Shown piece by piece: positions 43,996-55,011 of a stretch of 64,000 nucleotides of DNA. The notes beneath the pieces were generated by a model. It was not told where the DNA came from. It saw only the letters and a program-made list of their open reading frames with translations, and ran no database searches. How positions within the stretch are numbered: the stretch's first letter is position 1; the number at the start of each line of letters is the position of its first letter. The stretch is from Solimonas sp040066175. GTDB taxonomy: Bacteria > Pseudomonadota > Gammaproteobacteria > Nevskiales > Nevskiaceae. The stretch covers positions 1 to 64,000 of the forward strand of contig NZ_JBEAAM010000007.1 of assembly GCF_040066175.1 (NCBI RefSeq), written 5' to 3'. A program made the position numbers and the translations under genes.

Positions 43996-45039
43996 TCATC
44001 GTCGGGCGAACAGGTAATGGGCGACGCCCCACTCGTCGCCGTCGGCGTAGCCGAACAGCTCGGCCACCGCCATGTAGAACATGCGCCAGCGCTGGAACCA
44101 GATCGAGGCATCGTGCTCTCCGTAGGTCCTGGCGAACACGCCGAGAATCTCGTCGCGCTTCGCGTCCATGCCGGCGAGCCAGTGATTCGCCGTACGTTCG
44201 TAGTGCGTACCCGACACCCACCACTGGCGCAGCAGTTTCACGTCGTCCTGGAAATTGAGCAGCAGGTTCTCGCTCGGCATCGTGCCGCCGGTGAAGAAGT
44301 AGCGGCTCATCCAGTCGGATTCGCCCTCGTCCTGGAAATGGTAGGCCAGCAGCTTGTGCGCGAAGATGTGCACGAACAGGCGCGCGTCCGGCTTCATCCA
44401 GCGCGCGACCTTGGCCAGCAGCAGGCCGTAGTTCTTCATGTGCTCGAACATCTCCACCGACAGCACACGGTCGAAGCCCGCCTCGACCCCGGGAGCGGGA
44501 AAGTCGAAGTCCACGATATTGCCGGTCAGGATGGTCAGATTGCGCAGGCCGCGCTCGGCGGCGCGCGCGAGGATGAACTCGCGCTGGCCGTGCGAGTTCG
44601 ACAGGCCGACGATCCGTGAACCCGGATAGCGCTCGGCCAGCCACAGCGACAGCGAGCCCCAGCCGCAACCCAGATCGAGCACGCGCTGACCGTCGGCCAG
44701 CGTCGCGCGCTCGGCATAGAGCCGGAACATCCGTTCCTCGGCCTGCGCCAGCGTCTCGGTGCCGTCCGGGTACAGCGCGCAGGAGTATTTGAGCCTGGGC
44801 CCGAGATGCAGGTGGAAGAACTCTGCCGGCACCTCGTAATGCTGCGCATTGGCGGCGCCGGTCTCGATCGCGATCGGACTCGCCCGCAGCTCGTCGAGGA
44901 GGCGGTTGTAGCGCTGCGAGCGCCGCTCGCCGTTGCCGGCGGCTTCGTCGGCCAGCCGTCTGCGGACCAGCTGGCGCATGCCCAGTCGCGCGAGCACGTC
45001 GGGCACAAAGCCGCGCTCGCAGAGGTCGATCACATTCAT
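43996..45039 (-). CDS. Cyclopropane-fatty-acid-synthase-like methyltransferase
   Basis: 347 residues. SAM motif V-L-D-L-G-C-G-W-G-S (120-129), preceded by Y-S-C-A-L-Y-P (86-92) and followed by E-M-F-E-H-M, all Cfa-family marks. It methylates unsaturated acyl chains of phospholipids at the membrane face. It is somewhat shorter than E. coli Cfa (382 residues), lacking part of the N-domain. ATG overlaps the DUF1295 stop by 4 bases (ATGA), which couples the two. Confidence 0.86.
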   Translation of the reverse strand: MNVIDLCERGFVPDVLARLGMRQLVRRRLADEAAGNGERRSQRYNRLLDELRASPIAIETGAANAQHYEVPAEFFHLHLGPRLKYSCALYPDGTETLAQAEERMFRLYAERATLADGQRVLDLGCGWGSLSLWLAERYPGSRIVGLSNSHGQREFILARAAERGLRNLTILTGNIVDFDFPAPGVEAGFDRVLSVEMFEHMKNYGLLLAKVARWMKPDARLFVHIFAHKLLAYHFQDEGESDWMSRYFFTGGTMPSENLLLNFQDDVKLLRQWWVSGTHYERTANHWLAGMDAKRDEILGVFARTYGEHDASIWFQRWRMFYMAVAELFGYADGDEWGVAHYLFARR

Positions 45040-45830
45040 GGTGCAGGTTTCGGATCCTTGGGTGGCCAGGGAATCAGCGCACTGGTCGTGCGCACGTATT
45101 CGGCGTAGCCCGGCTTGCGCCGGACCATCTCCGCTTCGAGCAGCGGCACGCCGGAGAGCCTCAGCAGCAGGAAGGCCATGACCGCGGGTGCGCCCAGCGC
45201 CAGCCAGCCCCAGGGCGCGCCCAGCGCCAGCGGCACGTAGGCGAGCCAGTGCAGGCACTCAAAGAAGTAGTTCGGGTGACGCGAGTAGCGCCACCAGCCG
45301 TCGCGGCAGACCTGGCCGCGCTGGGCCGGATCGGCGCGGAAGCGCTCCATCTGGCGATCGGCGACGCCCTCGCCGACGACCGACGTGACCCACAGCGCGA
45401 TGGCCAGCAGCAGCGCGGCGGCCGACGGCATGTCGGCGCGGTAGGCCACCGGCGCGAAGGCCGAAGCCGAGAGCAGCAGGGTGAAAACGTTCTGGAACTG
45501 GAAGAACCAGAACATCTTGACGTCGGCGCGCGCGCCCCATTCGGCGCGCAGCTGCGCATAACGCCAGTCCTCGGGCCTGCCGTGATTGCGCCGCCACAGG
45601 TGCAAGCCCAGACGCAGGCCCCAGGCGCCGCCCATCAGCGCGAGCAGGATGCGGACTCCGGGCGGCGCGGTGCCGCACAGCGCGTACAGCACGGCGAGAC
45701 TGCCGAGGGTGTAAGCCCAGATCGCATCGACCATCCCGGCATTGCGGTTGCGCAGCTGCCACAGCCAGGCGCCGGTCTTGGCGCCGACGACCACCAGCAC
45801 GCTGAGCAGAAAGGCCATCGCGACGTTCAT
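45036..45830 (-). CDS. DUF1295 membrane protein (steroid-reductase-like)
   Basis: 264 residues with about six membrane helices. C-terminal R-H-P-N-Y-F-F-E and the tail E-M-V-R-R-K-P-G-Y-A-E-Y are DUF1295 / isoprenylcysteine-methyltransferase-fold motifs that bind NADPH or SAM. It is first in the operon and coupled to the Cfa-like enzyme, so it likely reduces or alters the same lipid. The reaction is unknown. Confidence 0.9.
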   Translation of the reverse strand: MNVAMAFLLSVLVVVGAKTGAWLWQLRNRNAGMVDAIWAYTLGSLAVLYALCGTAPPGVRILLALMGGAWGLRLGLHLWRRNHGRPEDWRYAQLRAEWGARADVKMFWFFQFQNVFTLLLSASAFAPVAYRADMPSAAALLLAIALWVTSVVGEGVADRQMERFRADPAQRGQVCRDGWWRYSRHPNYFFECLHWLAYVPLALGAPWGWLALGAPAVMAFLLLRLSGVPLLEAEMVRRKPGYAEYVRTTSALIPWPPKDPKPAP

Positions 45831-45929
45831 GACTCCACTCTACGGATGCGATCGCGATCCGGATGAGGGCAGGTTCACACGAAATCGTCTACATTCTGGC
45901 CAGGGGAAGCCGGGCGGATTAAGGGGGCC

Positions 45930-46568
45930 GTGTTGAACATCCTGCTGGTCGATGACCACGAACTGTTCCGCGAAGGACTGCAACTGCTGCTGGCCGACCT
46001 CGACGACGATCTGAACTTTTCGCAGGCGTCGAACTGCGCCGCCGCGCTGGAACGCATCGGCGAGCAGTCCTTCGACGTGATCGTGCTCGACTTCCACCTG
46101 CCCGGCCTGCAGCGCTTCGACGCGCTGCGCGCGGTCCGCGCACACGCGGAGGAAGCCGCGATCGTCGTGCTCTCCGCGGAGGAAGACCCGACCCTGATCC
46201 GCCAGGTCATCGACGAGGGTGCCGCCGGCTTCATTCCCAAGGCGTCCAGCCATGCGGTGATGATGGCGGCGCTGCGCCTGATCCTGGCCGGCGGCACCTA
46301 CCTGCCGCCGCATGCGCTGGCCAGCGAAGCGCCGCCGCCCGCGTCGGCCGAGATCCCGCAGGCCGGCCCGGTCGCCCGCCTGACCGAGCGCCAGCTGTCC
46401 ACCTTGCGCCTGGCGATGCTCGGCAAGTCCAACAAGGTGATCGCGCGCGAGATGGATCTCTCCGAAGCGACCGTCAAGGCGCATCTGGCGGAGTGCTTCA
46501 AACGCCTGGGCGTGCACAACCGCACCGAAGCGGTGTTCGCCGTCGCGCGCGCCGGCCTGAAGATCTGA
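45930..46568 (+). CDS. NarL/LuxR-family response regulator
   Basis: 212 residues. Receiver domain with D8-D9 and phospho-acceptor D54 (V-L-D-F-H-L-P), then a C-terminal LuxR helix-turn-helix (L-T-E-R-Q-L-S-T-L-R then S-N-K-V-I-A-R-E-M-D-L-S-E-A-T-V-K). GTG start after AAGGGGG. No cognate kinase is in the window. It is divergent from the lipid operon, which it could regulate. Confidence 0.9.
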   Translation: MLNILLVDDHELFREGLQLLLADLDDDLNFSQASNCAAALERIGEQSFDVIVLDFHLPGLQRFDALRAVRAHAEEAAIVVLSAEEDPTLIRQVIDEGAAGFIPKASSHAVMMAALRLILAGGTYLPPHALASEAPPPASAEIPQAGPVARLTERQLSTLRLAMLGKSNKVIAREMDLSEATVKAHLAECFKRLGVHNRTEAVFAVARAGLKI

Positions 46569-46598
46569 ACATCTGCGGCCCGCCGGACCGGCCGGCGT

Positions 46599-48407
<1,809 letters not shown>

Positions 48408-48455
48408 GGCGGCGCCACGATAACAGCTGCCGCGCCGGCCGCGGGGCGCGCACGC

Positions 48456-49376
48456 TCAGGGCAGGACCTGGGTCTCGCAGCCGACCAGCTCGGGCGGCGT
48501 GTACTCGGGCACGCCGTCGGGCTTGGCATTGACCGCGCAGCTGGCTTCGAGCCGCCGCGCCGCGATCAGGATGCCGCTGAGGATGTGCTGCTGGTAATCC
48601 GGCGTCAGGTACAGATACGGCTCGTGGCCGAGCGCGGTGTACCAGGCGCGGCCGGCGAACCGGTCGTGGCACCAGGCCATCGGGTGATCGCCCATCCTGC
48701 CGCTGTAGCCCATCGGGAAGGTCGGGCCGGACGGATCGCAGCTGGTGTTGGGCTGCTGCAGGTAACCGGATTCGTCGATACGCAGCAGCACGCGCACGGC
48801 GCCGCGCGGATTGGTCTTGAAGCTGTAGAACTCCTCCAGCGGCAACGACCAGCTGTCGGCACCGAGAAAAGACGTGCTCGGATGGCTCGTGTCCTCGACC
48901 GCGAGCGTGCCCGGCTGGTTGAGCACCGGATGCGACAGGAACTGTGCGCCGACCAGCTCGCCGTAGAACGGCCAGCCGTGGAAGGTGTCGGCCGCCGAAT
49001 GGATGCCGACGAAGCCGCCGCCGGCCGCGATGTAATCCTGCAGCGCAGTCTTCTGCGCCTCGGTGTCGAGCACGTCGAGCGTCGTGTTGAGAAACACCAG
49101 CGCGGCGTACTGCGCGAGGTTCTGCGGCGTGAAGGCCGTCGGATCCTCGGTCGCATCGACGGTGAAGCCGTGATCGGCGCCGAGCTGTTCGATCACCGGG
49201 ATGCCGATCGCGATCGATGGGTGGCGGAAACCCGCCGTGCGGGAATAGACCAGCACCTTGAACGGTTCGTTGCCACCGCTGCCCGGACCGGGACTCGGCG
49301 ATGGCGCGTCGTCGCGGCTGGCGCCGCAGGCGGCGAGCAAGGACAGCAGCAGGACGGTCAGCGCGGTGCGGAGCAT
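48456..49376 (-). CDS. ThuA-domain lipoprotein
   Basis: 306 residues. Lipobox L-L-A-A-C with Cys17; a Ser/Pro/Gly linker; then the ThuA/type-1 glutamine-amidotransferase-like fold with V-L-V-Y-S-R-T-A-G-F-R-H and G-I-H-S-A-A-D-T-F. The family is linked to sugar (trehalose-type 3-keto sugar) use. ATG overlaps the GMC stop by one base (TGATG). It sits outside the cytoplasm with the dehydrogenase, last in the operon. Confidence 0.85.
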   Translation of the reverse strand: MLRTALTVLLLSLLAACGASRDDAPSPSPGPGSGGNEPFKVLVYSRTAGFRHPSIAIGIPVIEQLGADHGFTVDATEDPTAFTPQNLAQYAALVFLNTTLDVLDTEAQKTALQDYIAAGGGFVGIHSAADTFHGWPFYGELVGAQFLSHPVLNQPGTLAVEDTSHPSTSFLGADSWSLPLEEFYSFKTNPRGAVRVLLRIDESGYLQQPNTSCDPSGPTFPMGYSGRMGDHPMAWCHDRFAGRAWYTALGHEPYLYLTPDYQQHILSGILIAARRLEASCAVNAKPDGVPEYTPPELVGCETQVLP

Positions 49377-51082
49377 CAGCTCACTCCGTGGATCAGGTTG
49401 CGGCTGATGCGCAGGGCATTCGCCAGGATGGTCAGCGTCGGGTTGAAGCCGGGAAAGGTCACGAAGGTCGATGCGTCCATCACATGCACGTTGTCCACTT
49501 CGTGCAGACGGCCGTTGGCATCGCAGACGGAAGTCTCGGGATCGGTGCCCATGCGTGCGGTGCCGCCCTGGTGGAAGGTCAGCGGCGCGGCATCGGACAG
49601 CAGCGGGTTGGGGATCACCGCCGCGCCGACGGCGCCCGGCGTCGCCAGCAGCAGTGCCTCGATCTGCGGCCCGAAGTACGCCGAGCCGGCCTTCTCGTGC
49701 AGATGCGGCGCATAGGTCACGCGCGGTGCCGGCAGGCCATGCCAGTCGCGCACGTCCGGGTCGAGATCGACGCGGTTGTTCGCCTGCGGCAGGTCCTCCC
49801 CGACGAACTGCAGGCCGGCGATGCGCCGGCGCATCGGTGAAAGACGCATCAGTTCCTTGTGCGGCAGGCCGTAGCCGGTGTAGCCGGCGTAGGTGTAGGC
49901 CTCGGTCAGCAGCGGCAGGCCGGAACCGAGCTGCACCAGCGCGCCCTTGAGGTACGGCACGCCCAGCGCCGCGATCGCCGGGCCGGTGAACGGGCCGACC
50001 AGATCGTCGATCTCCAGCGTCGTGCTCTGCGCGCGCAGCGACTGGATGTCGCGTTCGAACAGCGCGCCGCCGAGGATGAAGTTGTGGAACATCAGGTTGC
50101 GGCCGACCTGGTCGGAGCGGTTGCCCAAGCCGTTCGGATGCGCGCCGTTGGCCGACAGCAGCAGCAGGCGCGCGGTCTGGATCGGGCTGCCGGCAATCAG
50201 GATCCTGTCGGCGGACAGGCTGCGCGACACGCCGCGATCGTCGTAGTAATGCACCGCCGTCGCTCGCGCACCATTGCTCGTGGTCTCGATGCGGTAGGCC
50301 AGCGCGCGCGGAATCACGCGCACGCGGCCGCTCAGCACCGCCGGGTTGAGGAAACTGACCAGCGCGTCGCCGCGCGCGTTGATCGGACAGCCGAAGCCCG
50401 AGCACAGGCCACAGGAATTGCAGCGCGGGCGACCGTCGAAATCGGTCGAGTTGACCGCGGCCGGATACGGGAACGGATTGAAACCGACGTTGCGCGCACC
50501 CTGCGCGAGCAGCTGCGCGGCGTAGCCGGTCGGGTTGGGCGGCATCACGAACGGCCGACTGCGCGGCGCCTGTGCCAGCACGAAGTCCGGCATCTGCGCG
50601 ACGTCGCCCTGCACGCCGATGCGGTATTCGACCTCGTCGTAATACGGCGCCAGATCCTCGTAGCGGATCGGCCAGTCGGCGACGTTTGCGCCATCCACCG
50701 GCCCGAGGTCGGAGAGCTGCGTGAAATCCTGCTTCCAGAACCGCGGGAACTTGGCGTTGTAATGCAGCGAGGTGCCGCCGACCGCCGCGCCCATGTTGAC
50801 GACACTGCCCTGCGCGCTGCGCGCGACGCCCTGCCCGGCCTCGGACTGCGTGCGCCCGGTCATCGGCTCCAGCACCGGATCGGGGAACCCGAAGGCGCGC
50901 GCGCCCTTGACCTCGTCGCTGCCATAGAGCGTGCCGAGCGCGCCACTGGGCACCTGGCCGAAACCCGGACGCAGATTGCGGCCGCGCTCCAGCACGATCA
51001 CGTCCCAGCCCGCCTCGGCGAGCGCCCAGGCGGTGATGCTGCCGGCCGGCCCCGAACCGATGACGATTGCGCTCTGTGCCAT
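49376..51082 (-). CDS. GMC-family FAD dehydrogenase with cysteine cluster
   Basis: 568 residues. FAD-binding I-V-I-G-S-G-P-A-G-S (6-15), then C221-N-S-C224-G-L-C227-S-G-F-G-C232-P, a Cys cluster found in GMC dehydrogenases that bind an iron-sulfur centre or disulfides. The C-terminal H-Q-G-G-T-A-R-M-G-T-D-P gives the catalytic His. It oxidises an alcohol or sugar. It has no signal of its own; the partner subunit's Tat signal would carry it out. ATG overlaps the subunit-3 stop (TGATG). Confidence 0.88.
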   Translation of the reverse strand: MAQSAIVIGSGPAGSITAWALAEAGWDVIVLERGRNLRPGFGQVPSGALGTLYGSDEVKGARAFGFPDPVLEPMTGRTQSEAGQGVARSAQGSVVNMGAAVGGTSLHYNAKFPRFWKQDFTQLSDLGPVDGANVADWPIRYEDLAPYYDEVEYRIGVQGDVAQMPDFVLAQAPRSRPFVMPPNPTGYAAQLLAQGARNVGFNPFPYPAAVNSTDFDGRPRCNSCGLCSGFGCPINARGDALVSFLNPAVLSGRVRVIPRALAYRIETTSNGARATAVHYYDDRGVSRSLSADRILIAGSPIQTARLLLLSANGAHPNGLGNRSDQVGRNLMFHNFILGGALFERDIQSLRAQSTTLEIDDLVGPFTGPAIAALGVPYLKGALVQLGSGLPLLTEAYTYAGYTGYGLPHKELMRLSPMRRRIAGLQFVGEDLPQANNRVDLDPDVRDWHGLPAPRVTYAPHLHEKAGSAYFGPQIEALLLATPGAVGAAVIPNPLLSDAAPLTFHQGGTARMGTDPETSVCDANGRLHEVDNVHVMDASTFVTFPGFNPTLTILANALRISRNLIHGVS

Positions 51083-52047
51083 CAGCGTGCTCCCGGCCGC
51101 AGCTTCGCGATCTCGGCACGCAGGCGGCTGAGCCGGCCCTCGGCATTGAGCATCACGCCCAGCGCGATCTCGCCGGAGCTCATCGCCACCAGCTCGCGGA
51201 AGCTGCTGTGGATGCGCGCGTGCCCGTCCACACTCGGCACCGGCAGCGCACCGCGGCGCTTGGTCAGCGGCAGCAGGTCGAGCAGACCCGGATTGTCCGG
51301 CGTCGTCACCTGCTCGTCGGTGTAGCCGCGCGGCTGCACGTCGCCGTCGTAGCCGGTGAAGGTCCAGCCGAGCAGCTCGCGGTTGCCGCCGTATTCAGGC
51401 GCGCCATACATCGTGTCCAGCGTGTGCAGGAACGCGACATCGAGCAGTTCCGCGATCCGCGCGTCGCTCGTGTCCTGCAGCAGCAGGTCGCGCGCCGGTC
51501 CCGGCATCGATGCGAAATCGGCGAAGCCGGATGCGGCGGCGCGCGCGTCCAGCTGCGCCAGCCCTTCACGATAGATCTGCTGCCAGCCCTTGCGCGGCCC
51601 GTTGAACTCGCGCTCCGGCAGGCCCTGCGAACCTTCGATCTTCAGTCGCCAGGCCAGTTCTTCGTAACGGTCGAGCGGCACGAAGTCGGCGAAGTCGTTG
51701 TGCGCCGCACCGCCGCGATCGGAAAACGGCCCGCCGGCGAAGATGCGCGGCGGATCGTAGGCGAACGCGCTGAGCAGCTGGTTGATGCCGTGCGCGCAGC
51801 CCGCCGCGACCGCACCGGCATCGGCGTCCTCCGGAACGAAACGATCGACCAGCGCGTCGAGCGCCTTGAGCTCGGCCTCGCTCAGGTACAGTTCCGGCGT
51901 CTGCCCGGGACCATCACCGGGCCGCGGTCTCGCGCCGCCATCGACCGGCGCGCTGCGGCCACAGCCGGTCAGTCCCAATACCGCAACCGCGCCGCCCTGC
52001 TTGAGCAGCGCGCGGCGGCTGATGCGCCCTGGCCCGTACTCCTCCAT
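51082..52047 (-). CDS. Gluconate 2-dehydrogenase subunit 3-like protein, Tat signal
   Basis: 321 residues. Twin-arginine motif S-R11-R12-A-L-L-K followed by a hydrophobic stretch ending G-L-T-G-C (possible Tat lipoprotein, Cys29). The mature part is the DUF1932-like helical small subunit of GMC dehydrogenases (subunit 3 family), required for export and maturation of the catalytic subunit downstream. No cytochrome c subunit follows, so the electron acceptor is not clear. Confidence 0.87.
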   Translation of the reverse strand: MEEYGPGRISRRALLKQGGAVAVLGLTGCGRSAPVDGGARPRPGDGPGQTPELYLSEAELKALDALVDRFVPEDADAGAVAAGCAHGINQLLSAFAYDPPRIFAGGPFSDRGGAAHNDFADFVPLDRYEELAWRLKIEGSQGLPEREFNGPRKGWQQIYREGLAQLDARAAASGFADFASMPGPARDLLLQDTSDARIAELLDVAFLHTLDTMYGAPEYGGNRELLGWTFTGYDGDVQPRGYTDEQVTTPDNPGLLDLLPLTKRRGALPVPSVDGHARIHSSFRELVAMSSGEIALGVMLNAEGRLSRLRAEIAKLRPGAR

Positions 52048-52060
52048 CGCTCACCCCGTG

Positions 52061-52082
52061 GGCCCCTCTGGATGCGGGGGCC
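52061..52082 (-). terminator. Hairpin downstream of cydX
   Basis: Stem GGCCCC/GGGGCC (52061-52066 / 52077-52082) with a 10-base loop, between the cydX stop and the next minus-strand start. It lacks a T-run; it may end the cyd transcript or protect its 3' end. Confidence 0.4.
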
Positions 52083-52131
52083 GTCCGGCCCGCAGTGTAG
52101 CGTCAACCGCTGCGCCGATCGGCGCCGTCGC

Positions 52132-52296
52132 TCAATCGTGCTCGCGATACACCGGCGACAGGTCCGCGACGGCATCGCCGGGGCCCTGGCCGGCCGGCCG
52201 CTCGCGTTCGATCTCGCGGATCTCGAACCAGATCGCGTTGAGGATGCCGAAGGTCATCGCCAACCCCAGGCCCAGTATCCAGGCGAAATACCACAT
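52132..52296 (-). CDS. cydX: Cytochrome bd oxidase small subunit CydX
   Basis: 54 residues. Starts M-W-Y-F-A-W-I-L-G-L-G-L-A, the CydX/CbdX signature, with one membrane helix (~3-24), then E-R-E-R-P and a 25-residue polar tail that is longer than in E. coli CydX (37 residues). It stabilises the haem centres of CydAB. It lies 10 bases after cydB, an easily missed small gene. Confidence 0.95.
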   Translation of the reverse strand: MWYFAWILGLGLAMTFGILNAIWFEIREIERERPAGQGPGDAVADLSPVYREHD

Positions 52297-52306
52297 GGTC
52301 TCGTCC

Positions 52307-53440
52307 TCAATAGACGCCGGTCTGGCGGCGCACGTGCGCCAGCGAGATCGTTCCGCGCAGCACGCGGAACACCCAGGCGGTGTAGAGCAGCACCAGCGGC
52401 AGGAAGATCAGCGTCGCGACCAGCATGATGAACAAGGTCAATCGGCTGCTCGACGCGTCCCACACGGTCAGGCTCGCCACCGGCACGGTGGACGAGGGCA
52501 TCAGGAACGGAAACAGGCTGAAGCCAGCGGTCAGGATGACGCCGCTCACCGCCACTGCGCTGCTGATGAATGCGAGTCCGGCGCGCGCCGCGCGCAGCAG
52601 CAGTGCGGTCAGGACCGTGCCGACGTAAGCCAGCACCGGCGCGGCGATCATCCACGGATAGGCGTGGTAGTTCAGCAGCCAGCCGCCGGCCACCGTTTCG
52701 ACACTCTTGCGCAGCGGGTTCGACGGCCCGGCGGGATCGAGCGCGCCGACGATGCGCAGTCCGTCGAGCACGGTGAGCCAGACACCGGCGGCGCTGAACG
52801 TGATCAGGAGCGCCAGCGCGGCCCAGGCGCCGGCCCGACGCGCGCGCGCCGCCATCGGATCTTCCATCTTCAGCGCGGCATAGCTTGCGCCGTGCATCAG
52901 CAGCATCGCCAGACTGACGACGCCGGCGAGCAAAGCAAACGGGTGTAGCAGTCCGAAGAAGCCGCCAGTGAAGACCGGCCGCGCCAGCTCGTCGAGATGA
53001 AACGGCAGACCGAGGAACAGGTTGCCGAAGGCCACGCCGAACAGCAGCGCCGGCAGCGCGCCGCCGGCGAACAGCGCCCAGTCCCACAGCTCGCGCCAGC
53101 GCGGGTCTTCGAGCTTGTTGCGGAACATGAAGCCGACCGGCCGCAGGATCAGCGCCAGCAGCACCAGGAACATCGCCAGATACAGGCCGGAGAACGAGGC
53201 CGCGTAGAGCAGCGGCCAGGCCGCGAACACCGCGCCGCCGCCGAGGATGAACCAGACCTGGTTGCCGTCCCACACCGGCTCGATCGATTCGAGCAGCGCG
53301 CGCCGCTCGGCATCGTCGCGGCCGAGGAAGCGGAACAGCGCCCCGACGCCCAGGTCGAATCCATCCATCACGGCAAAGCCGATCAGCAGAGCGCCGAGCA
53401 GGAGCCACCAGACGATGCGCAGGGTTTCGTAGTCGAGCAT
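52307..53440 (-). CDS. cydB: Cytochrome bd ubiquinol oxidase subunit II
   Basis: 377 residues, about eight membrane helices. N-terminal L-R-I-V-W-W-L-L-L-G and G-F-D-L-G-V-G-A-L match CydB, as does E-P-V-W-D-G-N-Q-V-W. It scaffolds the oxidase with CydA and lets protons and oxygen reach the haems. 11 bases after cydA, and followed by cydX, so one transcript. Confidence 0.95.
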   Translation of the reverse strand: MLDYETLRIVWWLLLGALLIGFAVMDGFDLGVGALFRFLGRDDAERRALLESIEPVWDGNQVWFILGGGAVFAAWPLLYAASFSGLYLAMFLVLLALILRPVGFMFRNKLEDPRWRELWDWALFAGGALPALLFGVAFGNLFLGLPFHLDELARPVFTGGFFGLLHPFALLAGVVSLAMLLMHGASYAALKMEDPMAARARRAGAWAALALLITFSAAGVWLTVLDGLRIVGALDPAGPSNPLRKSVETVAGGWLLNYHAYPWMIAAPVLAYVGTVLTALLLRAARAGLAFISSAVAVSGVILTAGFSLFPFLMPSSTVPVASLTVWDASSSRLTLFIMLVATLIFLPLVLLYTAWVFRVLRGTISLAHVRRQTGVY

Positions 53441-53451
53441 GTCGGCCTCCT

Positions 53452-55011
53452 TCAGTGCGTGCCCGGCGCCGGGTCTGCCGGCGGCCAGTAGCCGAGGCCG
53501 TCGGGGCCGCGCCGGATCATGCGCTGCATCAGGAACACATCGACGACCAGCAGCGTCGTGTAGAAGATCACGAAGCCGGTCAGAGACAGGATCACGTTGG
53601 TCGTCGAAGTCGTCGAGACGCCGAGAAAGGTCGGCAGCACGCCCTCGATCGCCCACGGCTGGCGGCCGTGCTCGGCGACGATCCAGCCCAGTTCCGCGGC
53701 GATCCACGGCAGCGGCAGCGCCAGGAACGCGGTGCGCAGATACCAGCGGTGACGGTCGAGCTGCTGCGTGGCGGAGAAGTAGAACGACAGCGCGAACAGC
53801 GCGATGAAGAAGAAACCCAGCGCGACCATGATGCGGAAGTTCCAGAACAGCACCGGCACGTTGGGCACATTCGACCAGGCGGCGCGCTCGATGTCCGCCT
53901 CCGTCGCATCCGCCGGATTGGCGACGTAGCGCAGCAGCAGCAGGCCGTAACCCAGATCCTCACGGTGCGCCTCGAAACTCGCCCTGGCCTCGGCGTCCGT
54001 CGGATCGGCACGCAGCCGCTGCAGCGCCTTGTGCGCCTCGATGCCGCGCAGGATGCGCACGCGCGCGTGCTCGACCAGCGGCAGGATGCCCGGCACCTCC
54101 TGGGTCAGCGAGCGCGTCGCGATCAGGCCCAGCGCCCAGGGAATGCGCAGCTCCGCGTGCGTCTTGCGCGCCTCGACGTCCGGCCAGCCGAGCAGCGTGA
54201 ACGGCGCCGGCGGCGGCTCGGTCTCCCACATCGCCTCGATCGCAGCGATCTTCATCTTCTGGTGCTCGGTCAGCGTGTAGCCCGACTCGTCGCCGAGCAC
54301 GACGACCGACAGCGCCGACGCCAGGCCGAAGCTCGCCGCCACCGCCATCGAACGCTTGGCAAAGGCCACGTTGCGGCCACGCAGCAGGTACCACGCGGAG
54401 ATGGACAGCACGAAGATCGAGCCGGTGACGTAGCCGGCCGCCACCGTGTGCACGAACTTGGACTGCGCGACCGGATTGAAGATGACCGCGCTGAACGAGG
54501 TCAGCTCCATGCGCATCGTCTCGTAGTTGAACTCGGCGCCGACCGGGTTCTGCATCCAGGCGTTGGCGATCAGGATCCACAGCGCCGAGAGGTTCGAGCC
54601 GATCGCAGTCAGGAAGGTCACGACCAGATGGCCCACCTTCGACAGCCGGTCCCAGCCGAAGAAGAACAGGCCGACGAAGGTCGATTCGAGGAAGAAGGCC
54701 ATCAGCCCTTCGATCGCCAGCGGTGCGCCGAAGATGTCGCCGACGTAGTGCGAGTAATAGGCCCAGTTCGTGCCGAACTGGAATTCCATCGTGATGCCGG
54801 TGGCGACGCCCATCGCGAAGTTGATGCCGAACAGCAGGCCCCAGAACTTCGTCATGCGCTTCCAGATCTCGCGCCCGGTCATGACGTAGGTCGCCTCCAT
54901 GATCACCAGGATCATCGACAGGCCCAGCGTCAGCGGCACGAACAGGAAGTGGTAGAGCGCCGTCAGCGCGAACTGCAGGCGCGATAGGTCCACCAGGGTC
55001 GAGTCAATCAT
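53452..55011 (-). CDS. cydA: Cytochrome bd ubiquinol oxidase subunit I
   Basis: 519 residues. Haem ligands H21 (haem b595) and H188 (K-F-V-H-T-V, haem b558); E101 and E109 line the oxygen site; a Met ligand lies near 394. G-R-Q-P-W-A-I-E-G-V-L-P-T is the conserved quinol-site tail. The Q-loop is of the long type. It reduces O2 to water with ubiquinol, at high oxygen affinity and cyanide/NO resistance. Its ATG overlaps CydP by 8 bases. Confidence 0.96.
   Translation of the reverse strand: MIDSTLVDLSRLQFALTALYHFLFVPLTLGLSMILVIMEATYVMTGREIWKRMTKFWGLLFGINFAMGVATGITMEFQFGTNWAYYSHYVGDIFGAPLAIEGLMAFFLESTFVGLFFFGWDRLSKVGHLVVTFLTAIGSNLSALWILIANAWMQNPVGAEFNYETMRMELTSFSAVIFNPVAQSKFVHTVAAGYVTGSIFVLSISAWYLLRGRNVAFAKRSMAVAASFGLASALSVVVLGDESGYTLTEHQKMKIAAIEAMWETEPPPAPFTLLGWPDVEARKTHAELRIPWALGLIATRSLTQEVPGILPLVEHARVRILRGIEAHKALQRLRADPTDAEARASFEAHREDLGYGLLLLRYVANPADATEADIERAAWSNVPNVPVLFWNFRIMVALGFFFIALFALSFYFSATQQLDRHRWYLRTAFLALPLPWIAAELGWIVAEHGRQPWAIEGVLPTFLGVSTTSTTNVILSLTGFVIFYTTLLVVDVFLMQRMIRRGPDGLGYWPPADPAPGTH

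Noticed and set aside
45831..45929. Promoter for the LuxR-type regulator
   Set aside because: TTCACA and TACATT are present but only ten bases apart, so they do not form a promoter.
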